64,000 nt of DNA from positions 15,133,001-15,197,000 of the forward strand of contig OX419758.1 of NCBI GenBank assembly GCA_948567375.1. The letters are read 5' to 3'. Position numbers and translations under genes: made by a program. This document shows positions 54,441-64,000 of this stretch, piece after piece. Positions within the stretch are counted from its first letter, which is position 1, and every line of letters starts with the position of its first letter. This stretch comes from Lunularia cruciata. Taxonomy: Eukaryota > Streptophyta > Marchantiopsida > Lunulariales > Lunulariaceae. The notes beneath the pieces are model-generated. The model had not been told where the DNA came from and did not search any database. It worked only from the letters and a program-made list of their open reading frames with translations.

Positions 54441-56197
54441 TGCATACTTTTGACATTTCCCTTTGAAATGTTTAGCCTTGAGTTAGTGCATGTACAGGAC
54501 ATGATACTGTTATATCCCCTTGTGTGCTACGTGGACGTGGCGCATATTGACAATAAGGAAAAATTTATGTGACTAGAGTTTCTCGTTCTCTGACGACTTC
54601 ATGCAGAGTTGTCAAGAAAGGAACTCGCCCCACGTTCCAGGCTTGTTCAGTAGCGATGCACAGCAAACTGTTGTTCAGGGCTCTGAGTACAGTGTAAAGT
54701 GAATAGAACAATGGAGCGGCTACTGAGAATACGTCAACCGGAAATGACAACCCGTGGTGATACTGACACCAAAGAAAGTGTGGTTGGAAAGCTAATGAAT
54801 CTGAGTGTCAAACTAGCGGTGGTTGCATCTGAACTGATATTCGTGAGGAGTTTTCGCTCGTTAGCAGGAAAAAACAGAAGAGGTTATTTCACCACTTATT
54901 ATCATTTCTGTATAAATTTTATCATCAAGATTCAAGTTCTTCTAGGAAGTGGAAAATTGGAGGTCCATGGTATTGAGTGATACTCAATACCGTGGAAGCA
55001 AAGAGATAAATGGATGCAAGTCGCTGACAGGACTTGCAGAGATGATTATCGTGTGCAGATGATACGTAGAAATCTGGTGAGGTTTTGGTTCTCTCTCGTA
55101 TACAGCAATACTGTTGTCTCCATTCAGTTCACTGAATATGAGTTAGCACGCCAGAGTATGCGCTAAGTAAGCGCGTAGAGAGACCTTGAAGATTTAAAGT
55201 CCTCTCGACTTGGATCGCGGAGTGCAACACCCACCCGTCGGCGGTTTGTAGAACCACCAGAAAGGAAACTGCTTGCTTCCTCTTGCGGTCTGGTTGGTGG
55301 AACGTTTCCCAACAGCTGGCCAGATGTGCATCCAACAAGCCTTGCTTGTCAGGCTTTCCACGTAACCGAGAAATTCTTGGCGAATGCTACCCTTGTGTTG
55401 CCGACATTTGTACCTCCAGGTAGTTATAATATTCAGGAGCCCTTGGTCTTATGGTCAAATTCTTATGCATGCACTCTATTCTCTTGCACTCTATTCTTGT
55501 CAGTGTTGACCGATATCAAAGTCAAATTATTCTTCAACTTCAAAAACGTAGGATTCATAGTGGAGCAAAGTTGACCATTGTGTAAATTCTGACAAACGAG
55601 ATAAGTTCGACCATCTAAACGTGATTGTCGACATAGACTATCCTTTCTCGTAAATGTCGAATTCCGAATTAGAGTACGAACAAACGTGACATCGTTTCAT
55701 ATTCTAAAATGTCAAATTCCAGACTAGATCATGAAGGAATATGAACATCAAGGTATAAAATGCCTCTAGAACAGTTCATGACTCTATAACGCGTTTAAAA
55801 GAAGATCTTGAAGTGAGATGGAGTGAAACTCTCTATTTCAAGCGGGGTTCTTGGTGTTCTTCTACAACGCCGCATTATGTTTTAGTGTTTTTATTATGTT
55901 TTTGGTGTTTGGGCAAGCATCTTCCTGCATGAAGACAAAGGCTTAGAGGAAAGCCCTGTGAAGCTAACGGGCACGCAATCTGGTTTGCCGGCTAAACAGA
56001 ACCATGGAACTTTCCACGCGATCTACAAATAGTACATTTATACATCAGTACTGCAAATATGTCAAGTCAACTGGTCAGAATGCGATTCACTAGACAATCG
56101 AAGAGAAAACGTGTAGCTGTGGTTCATTACTTTCCTTTACATTACTTTCATAAATGTCTAAAGAGAAATGTCGTATTCAGAATTTGTTTCCCTGTTT
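54441..56197. other. Intergenic region with a small hairpin
   Basis: A 14-bp inverted repeat with one mismatch and a 3-nt loop lies at 54965-54995 (ccatggtattgagt / actcaataccgtgg). I see no gene. Confidence 0.45.
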
Positions 56198-56232
56198 CCA
56201 GGTCAGCTTGAGGAAACCTCAAGTTGATCTGG
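56198..56232 (+). repeat. 16-bp inverted repeat with 3-nt loop
   Basis: ccaggtcagcttgagg and cctcaagttgatctgg are reverse complements with two mismatches that would be G-U pairs in RNA. The loop is aaa. Confidence 0.65.
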
Positions 56233-58094
56233 AACTTCGTTCAACTGTACATGCTAAAGGGGACTAATTCAGTTTCTACCCATCCCCACTTTACGTTAGC
56301 CTCACCCTGGCAACCTTTCCGGTTCCCTAGAAAAGAATCATCACAAAACTAGCTCTGACACGTTCTGTCTGGTGAACTTCTGTTTAAAACGATGGTTTTT
56401 CTGTATATGGCATAGTTTACTGAAGATATCTCCAGTTTTTGCGCTCAATATCATTTCATTTCAGTTCATAAATTCGAACTCAAAACCTTGCTTTGGAAAG
56501 AAATAAATATTTTTAGGTTTCTTTCATATTGAACATCTTGCTTGCAATGCAATTAGATATGAGTGATCTCAAGAATGAATACTTTCAATAAGGTTTATCT
56601 CGTCTACGTTATGATTGTTATGGAGCAGAACATTGCGTCTTCTCTTAGATCATTCCCTTCACAAACAAAGACCGGAAGTAGCCTACTAATGTCCGATGGT
56701 AAGAGCGAACTGTCAAGACTCGAGGAACCTTGTTGTCTAGTCGAGGGCCCAAGTGACCAATTAATTAACATGGAAAGATGGAAAAGAGAGCAATGGGAAA
56801 CATAAAAAGAGCCAGGAGAGATACCTCACAGGTGTGACCGGCTCAAGATGTTGCAATTTCTGCAAAAAATGGAGAAATCCCTGCTAGACAACAACATGCT
56901 AGACAACAACATGCTAGGTTTTATTGTTTTTACTACAAAAGAGAAGCAATGTCGCGAATCTTAAATCATCACTTGACCTACTCCACTTTATGGCAGATTA
57001 GAATGTAGTCAATCACAAATCCCGTTCTATCCAGAAGCATGCATTTGACGTTCACACTTGGCATAGCATGTAGATACAGAATACTGACCGCTTTTTCTGC
57101 ATGTAGATGTTGGCACGTCCCTATGATGTAATATCGACCTTAATCATAAAAGTATGGTTTGCATGACGGTTTGACTACAATGTGTGTTTATGATACTCGA
57201 TCGCGATAGTGATACACCGGATGGAGCAAATAGGAAGACAAAATAGTCAAACCCTTTGAAATGGGGTATTGAACGCTCATGTTGAGAACTCTTTTTCTCG
57301 CTTAACTTATAATCCTTGTTCATGATTACATTGTGAATTTCATGTTGAGAATCTAAAAATTTATATTCCAAACTTGCTTGCTTGCACCTATATTGGAGTC
57401 AACCTATATTGCACCTATATTGGCCTCCAAACTTGCATCGATTTCTCTCTCGGCGACAGTAATAGAACATGTCTTTAGTTTCTTCTATAGTTGCTCTATG
57501 CCTTCTTCCAAATGACTTTTCTCAATATAAATCTCTCTACACGTAGAAAGATATCCTAGAAAGCGGAAATTTATATTTTAGCATGTTCCATACAAAAGCA
57601 AGTTATGGTTATGAAAGGATGAGTCAACTTCTCAAGACACTGTAAATATTAGGAATTTAGTTATATCTAACTTTTTACACGAGAAGACACCATATTGAGA
57701 ATCATAATTTTGCTATAGAATTCCTTAGAGGTCAAACTGAAGCAACCCCTATGCAAATTTTAACTTGCATGAGAACGTTTTGACTTGTACTGAGCCTGAA
57801 CTTGTAGGATCTTAACTATTTGCTTTAGATTCTTGCAAGGTAACACTTCATGATAAGCTTCAATTTCTGATTGAATGTATGACAGTAGATTTTGTAACCT
57901 AGTGTTGACCAAAATGTGATATATCGGTAAGTAATAGGTTTTTCTTTTAAGAATAAGGAAGAAGTATCACTATCTTGTAGTTTTTTGATTACGATGTATT
58001 CAACCTCTTAGGTATGAATCACTCCCAAAAAGTGGGTAGAATCAGCCCCTATGGTGCACTATGGCCAATGGAAAACTAAAATAATTATTTTCAC
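56233..58094. other. Intergenic AT-rich region
   Basis: I see no gene. There is a local duplication (ctagacaacaacatg, about 56883-56913). Confidence 0.4.
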
Positions 58095-58186
58095 TACAAA
58101 GTAAGTCTAACTAACTCTTGAATGTGATAGCTCATTCAAATCCAAATGAGCTATCACATTCAAGAGTTAGTTAGACTTACTTTGTA
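58095..58186 (+). repeat. Perfect 42-bp inverted repeat with 8-nt loop
   Basis: The left arm 58095-58136 and right arm 58145-58186 are exact reverse complements over 42 bases, with the loop caaatcca. Any transcript would fold into a perfect hairpin. Perfect arms imply recent origin or active maintenance. No protein frame overlaps it. Confidence 0.92.
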
Positions 58187-58479
58187 ACCCCAAAGACTTT
58201 GACTCTTAAGGTGCATACTACCTTACCCAAAAGGCATAGCTCCCGAGGGATCTTTGCATTGTTCTATTATCATTGCTTTTCAATCTTAGGTACTCTCAAC
58301 ACTACAACTCATCCTTGATCCATCAAGGCATTGCCTTGCTCATTCAAAACCTTCAAAAGTCACACCTTCTGATCAAGTACAAATTTTCCTTGCTACACTC
58401 TAGCACTTATGTTCCTCCTGCAAAGCTCCACATCACTACTCGACAAAGACATTTATTGGTACTCAAGATTAAGCAAATA

Positions 58480-61200
58480 GTGACAACAAACTTAGAATTC
58501 TTTTGCTGAACTTTGATTAAGAAAGAATGAACTCAATTTACATCAGGCTTAATCCTCAAATACTTACTCCTGCTCAACCCCAAAGAGATCTAATGATGGA
58601 AGTACTCTGAAGACCTCTTGCCTAGATCCACATTAAACATTATGATTCTAGTACTAACTTATCCTAATCATAGTTAGGTTAATTAGTCACCTTACACATG
58701 TAAACGAAGGTATTGAGTCTTCCCCAAAGACAATTTGAGATTCTAACCTTTGGTCCTATAACTCCAAAGATTACATATACAAAGGCAAAGGCCCTTCAAT
58801 TACAAAGATGTACAACTACAAAGGTCTTTGGATTGCTTCTACACAAAGATCCTACAACTAAGAAGAATTTCTTTTTGTGAAGTGTCTTTGGCCCTAAGCT
58901 TTATTGCAAAGACCTTTTCCTTTAAGGAGTTTAATTAAGGCATCTATCATCTCCTTGTAGTAAGCTATTTGAAAGTGTCACATGTCTTGGTAAATTTATT
59001 ATTTGAGTGCTTCCAAAGTTGAACTGCTTATTAATGCAGTTGCTCATCTTAGTACTTCTTCTCCTCTAACTTTTGGACTTGTATTTTCAGCTCATGTAAT
59101 TTGTCTTGGTTAACTATCCTTGAGCTATTTTCTCCGAGAATTCCACCACTTGGTCTTAAAGTTCTTCTATTTTCTTGAGGATCATGGCCTTCCTTCCTTC
59201 TAAATTGGTGAAAAAAGCCTCCACCTCTTCCTTGACCTCTTCTAGTATTTGGGATTGATCAATAGCACTCTAGTCCTTCTCCTTCTTTAGCTTGTTAGCC
59301 ATCCCTTCAAGTTGAACAGCCACTTCACTCTTGTATTTGATGAACTGCACATCAAGGATCACCAATTGAATCTTGGTCTTCTTCATTTCAAATATTCACT
59401 TCCTTCTTCATCTTTGGCTTTCATCTCCTCTTTGTACCCCTAAAGCTTACCTTTGCTCTTGAGTCAAAGTGCTCTCAATTCACCTTACAACTTACGAATT
59501 TCCTCTTCATGTGCACTACAATCAATTGCAAGTGATGTATTTTGTTGCTTAACTTCATAGTTTTTGTGCATAAGAGTGTTCATAACTTTGTTGCCTCTTC
59601 CTTATACAGGTTCCTTATCTTCTCTAACTCCTCCTTCCATCTACCTTCCTTTCTCTTCCAAGTGTAGGCTACCTTATGAAGCCTTTGGATTAGGATGTGT
59701 AATCCACCCCATCAAGATTGATTTCTTACTATTTTGACAAAAGAAGCTTGTAGAGCCGCTCTCATCAAGTGGATCATGAAAATGCCCTTCTTGATGATTC
59801 ATACCTTGGTTTCTTGGGATGCTTCTCCTCCTTTTTTGACTTACATTGCATCTGGAGGTCTTTGCAATCTTCCTCTATTCAACTCTTTCTTTTACTTCTT
59901 GAGTGGGTCCTTCACCTTCTTATCTCTTGTCACTCTTGTCACTCAAAATTTCTTAATCCTCTTGCATCAACATGAAGCCACTTTTCCCCAATCAAGAAGC
60001 CAATTTCCTCCAAGAGCTTTGATGCAATATCTCTCTTTGGTCTTTGGCCCAATTCTCTTAGTCTTTGTTCTACTCTAGGTTTGGAGCAAATTGGACATCT
60101 TTGTACTACTTCCTTCCTTTCTATCTTGATGCCAATCCTTGCAATGTAAAGGATACTTCCTCTTCTTCTTCTCACTATATGTTTTTGACTTTCTCTTCCA
60201 AGTACACATCAATCACCTATGGGTTCTTTTTTAGCCTCTTTATTATTCCTTGTGATCTTGCAAGTGCACACCTCTTCTTTTCTACTAATTTCCACTTCAT
60301 CTACCTTCACAAATTTCCTTGTTCTCTTATACTCCTCATCTACAAGTTGATTTTTCTATATAAGAGCCTTACCTTTGGGCTATGAAGTGAAGTAACTCAT
60401 CAACCCCATGTTGAAGTGGATGGCAAAGGGTGCAAAATAGGTTGCTTTTCAATCTTACTTCAATTCTTTGAGCAAGCTCTTGGTTTGCACACAGAACATA
60501 TCTGCCCAATTCATTGGTTCTCCTTGGTACATGTATTTGAAGAAGATAGCTTAGCTATTGTTAAGATAGATCATTCTCTTTAACTTGAATAGTTTCATAA
60601 CTACCTCCACTATTGCCCTTTGGGCAAGGTCCTTTTAACTTCCCACTCTCCACCCGTAGTTAGTTCTTTGATCTTTGAAGGAGGCAATGATTGTCTCCTT
60701 TAATGCATTGTCTGGTTTGGTCTATTGGATGTTAATATTCATTGCCCTAGGCTTCAAATTGTCAAGTCCAAGAGAGTTCCTCCAATTCTCCTCCATCCAT
60801 GCAAATAGGTTTCCTCAAAGGTCTCATGACTCCCTCTTCTCCCAATGTCTGATCTCTTGGATGATAAAGGCATCACTAAATTCCCAATTCCAGCACAAGA
60901 AAGTGAGGTGCTTATTCTATATCACCTCAATTTTTCAATACACTGCTCACTTGCTGAGAGCAACGGCTCAAAGGATGACATTAGGGATCTTCCTCCATTG
61001 CTTTGATGTGTATTTCATGTTTCTTAACAAAGATGGTTTAAGCATGAAGGAAAAGGTCAAACAACTACCAAGGTGGTAAAGAACTACAAGGCTTGCTAAG
61101 ACTTGAAATCTTTGAGCTCACTTGGACTTGAGGTTGAAATTGATCAGCAAAAAGGGAATTGATCAATGTGCACTTGGTGTAATAGCCAGATTTTTCAGTC
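58480..61200 (-). mobile_element. Minus-strand relative of element B
   Basis: Near 60400-60540 the minus strand encodes YQGEPMNWADMFCVQTKSLL and, after stops, ATYFAPFAIHFNMGL, the same pattern as element B at 7690-7820. Downstream (60300 to 59000) the translation is Glu/Lys/Arg-rich and coiled-coil-like, with open stretches such as the 78-residue frame at 59939-60175. The sequence 'agtgacaacaaac' near 58480 may be the decayed element end (B ends in TTGTCACA). Boundaries are not established, and many stops occur. Confidence 0.5.
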
Positions 61201-61975
61201 ATCATTCTTCAGTGACCAAATAGGCAATGAGTCATCCCTCTCTGCTTGTGCAAGCCCCTTCCTAAATGCAAATGGTCTTTGGCAGCAGTTCTTTTCCAAA
61301 TGGTGACTCATTTGAGTTGGTGTACAATCTTCAGTCCAAAGGTCCTTTGTACTTGTGTTCTTGCCCTCTACCACCCTTCTGACTTCTCTCCTTTGGGATT
61401 CTTCCTTCAAAGGGTGTTTGGGTCTGCACTTGTTCTCTTCGTACCTTTGCATTGACAGACATAACTTTGAAGGAAATTTCAACTAAGAAGTATTTTTGTT
61501 CCTAAACGAGAAATTATTTTCCCCTAACTTTACGAACAAAAGTGAAATTGATAAAACAAAAAATTTTGCAACAATGTGAACACCAGAATAGACTTTGTAT
61601 ATAAAAATATGCGGATGTTTCAACCAAAGGTTCATATTTATGTTTCGGAAACTGTAGCAACTTTTGATTTTTGCTTATATGATATCTAAATTAAAGTGTA
61701 AGCAATATGAAGAAGTTTTCATTCCAAATTTGCATGCTAATTTTATGATGGGTATCTCCTACCAAGACAAAACCCTACTGTGATCTTTCTAAATACCCAT
61801 TTGAACAAGGAGTATCAAGTAACCAAAAGGGTAGAGTTTTTTTAGTATCCTTTAGTTGAAGATACAACACTAGAGATAGTTTCCTATAGAAAAGATCCTT
61901 AGGTGATAGTGCTTTCTATCAATCTTAATGTTTCATAAATCAAAATACTCTAACTTGTAAAGTATGAATGAAGAT
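61201..61975. other. Unassigned sequence
   Basis: 61201-61480 is perhaps still part of the element B relative (its 5' end). 61500-61975 is AT-rich with no signal. Confidence 0.35.
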
Positions 61976-61989
61976 CAATGCACCGACTA

Positions 61990-62175
61990 CATGAATCAAA
62001 CTTTCGCGATTTAATCGTATCTTCCCGCTTCCAACAGCGATTCTTTTGCAGGCTGATTATGGCGCTCGTATTAAAGCTCTACTTTATCGACGGTGATAGA
62101 CCCCGGACTGGCTCGTGGGGCTCGCTACCCCAGTTCCCTGTACCAGCCAACTTCGCTATGCTGGACAATTTTTAT
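61990..62175 (+). other. G/C-richer island in AT-rich DNA, possible gene fragment
   Basis: This stretch differs clearly from the flanking AT-rich DNA. It contains 'cttttgcag' (62046-62054) followed by an open frame MALVLKLYFIDGDRPRTGSW to a stop near 62177. It could be a captured exon after a 3' splice site. I recognise no family. Confidence 0.3.
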
Positions 62176-63611
62176 TAAAAGCAATACCCTAAGCAATTTT
62201 GGATTGATCCATACTATCTATCATAATTGCCTAAGTACTTCTCGCTGTTCCAATAACACTTGTTATAGTACTATGGCAACTTTATACTCTTTCAATCTAT
62301 TTCTTTTGATACTATCAAAGTTCAGACAATATATTATGGATTTAATATTAATAGGCAATCTTATCCCTATAATGAATGTTATATTGTAGATAACAGATAT
62401 ACTACAATGGCAGACATGACTAAAGATACAGTACCAAAGTAAAGTTCCATTTCGTAGTATAATGAAATCTATATTGAAAGACAAGTCTAGGGCAAATCTG
62501 GTGAAGTCTAGGCTAAAGAAAATTTCAAAATAATTTGTAAATTTTTGTAATACATAATTTTTATGGGAATTTATCAATCTTATTAGCAATAAAATCCCTA
62601 TCCTATTTAGCTTTTAATTTAGAATAATCTTCGTAGACTACAAAACTATCTTACTTATCTTTCCTTTACAAAAGAAGTTTGGCCAATTTCACAAAACTGT
62701 TTGGAGCATATAGATTCTTTTATGTCATAGTAGTCACATCTACAATTATGTCATAGTAGTCATTAAATTATTATTTAACAATTAACTGAAGATGTAGACT
62801 TTTGCATTTTAAGTCTCTTCAAGAATATAATTCAAATAATAAATCTAACCGTTCTCACAAAACTAGCCCACAAGTGAGTTTACTTATCCAAATTATTGTA
62901 CATTGTGGTATAGTCATTCCCAAGGATGTAATTTGAGCTATATATCTTATTATTTTTTACTAAAAAATCTTTTTAAAAGGCCTTCCTTTACATTGGCAAG
63001 CCACAAGCTAAATCAAGTATCTCTCCTATAATCAGTGGCTAGAAGCTCAAAATTCTATTTCACAAAAACATTTATTAATTTATTTAGATACTAGAGATGT
63101 ACTTCCCAAAATCTTATGTTGCTTTAGAAAATAATAGATAGATAATCAATCATCCCTGCAACAAGAAGCACATTTTAGTTTTCGTATTTCAAGAAGCAAA
63201 ATATATTCAGATATCATGGTTTTGCTACATATGAGTCTCTCACTAACTCAATAGATACTTGGTTTAATAAAAATTTTGTCGTATTTGGAGTATGATTTGG
63301 TCTATGATATAATAATGATAGAAGATAAGATAAAATAGTTATTTCCTTACCATCATCTTCTTTAAACTTACTTGATTAAAATCTAGATTTTCCTCCTACT
63401 TCTAGAAGGTCTTTCATGCTAGCAATATTAATTTGAAAAGCAATCATCTTAGATAAGGCTAAATTTAAGAAATGTTTACCTTCTTAGTTTAATTTGTGAA
63501 TCTAAATAAACAACCAAAGATTAAAGATCCATATCCTTGATATTATCCTCAACTTCTTTAACTAAGGTAGAATCATTTGTGATCTTCTATTGGTTAAATG
63601 GATTACTTGTG
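62176..63611. other. AT-rich intergenic DNA
   Basis: I see no gene, repeat family or RNA. Confidence 0.45.
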
Positions 63612-64000
63612 ACAACCTACTATCAATTTATAATAGTAAAAATGGTAAGAATAGGTTTTTCCGTTGAGGATATGAATAAAAAATGACTAGAAATGAATTG
63701 AAGTGTCAACAATGTCACAATTTTTATTTATTTCTTAATTAATCTGTTAGGCAAGAACTACTTCTAGAAGAGTGTAGTGTCACTCCTTGTGGCATAATAC
63801 AGAAAAGGGAAACAAAAATCACTTCTATGACAAATATAATCCAAGTTACTACTAATGGTGATGGTTCATTTTGCCTCAAAGTAGGTAAATATTGCATACT
63901 TTGGTGAACTTTTGATTGAACTGTTCCTTTAACCAAAGTGCAAGTTGATCCATTTGATCCTCTTGGTAAACTTGCACCTCCAATCTTTGGACTTGCAGCC
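63612..64000 (-). mobile_element. Probable end of another element B-like copy, running off the right edge
   Basis: TGTGACAACC at 63612 equals the reverse complement of the element B terminus (GGTTGTCACA). To its right the minus strand near 63900-64000 encodes a Gln/Leu/Glu-rich coiled-coil-like stretch (LQVQRLEVQVYQEDQMDQLA). This fits a minus-strand B-type element whose 3' end lies at 63612. The interior is outside the window. Confidence 0.35.

Overview
The window looks like nuclear DNA of a land plant. It is gene-poor and rich in transposable elements. The evidence is a plant-type cathepsin B, a plant half-size ABCG transporter with spliceosomal introns, class III peroxidase exons, Ty3 and Ty1 retrotransposons with plant-type tRNA primer sites, and no prokaryotic organisation. 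The few, mostly short introns, the intronless cathepsin B and the style of the old Ty3 polyprotein make me think of a seed-free plant such as a bryophyte, but this is a weak inference.

Positions 1-24,000 are a nest of retroelements. (1) Element C is a minus-strand Ty3 element running off the left edge. It has a 692-bp 5' LTR (4527-5218), a tRNA-Glu primer site, an extra zinc-knuckle ORF upstream of gag, and a gag-pol ORF. It lies inside the 5' LTR of (2) element A, an old plus-strand Ty3 element (5219-22564). Element A is interrupted twice. One interruption is (3) element B (6653-10367), which has TG..CA ends and a coiled-coil ORF but no visible reverse transcriptase. The other is (4) element D (12299-17957), a full-length chromovirus with a perfect GAGCT target duplication, a tRNA-Met primer site, a chromodomain and heat-shock-element-like arrays in its LTRs. 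In both cases, removing the insertion and one target copy rejoins an element A reading frame. To the right lies a decayed LINE-like element (22.8-24.0 kb). Short 5'-truncated copies of its 3' end recur at 24.5-25.1, 34.3, 40.5 and 54.1-54.4 kb.

Positions 25,000-49,000 hold the host genes. An intact, intronless cathepsin B-like protease lies at 27176-28243. Three class III peroxidase copies (30754-32518 minus, 34500-36215 plus, 38755-39964 plus) are all broken by different lesions. A decayed copia element occupies about 40.3-44.1 kb. An intact seven-exon ABCG half-transporter (696 residues) lies at 45461-48920 on the minus strand.

Positions 49,000-64,000 contain no gene I can support. They hold two tandem-repeat blocks, several inverted repeats (including a perfect 42-bp palindrome at 58095-58186), a minus-strand relative of element B (about 58.5-61.2 kb) and the probable end of another at 63.6 kb.

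The two intact host genes, a vacuolar or secreted protease and a membrane exporter, show no functional link to each other. Most of the interest is in the retroelements.
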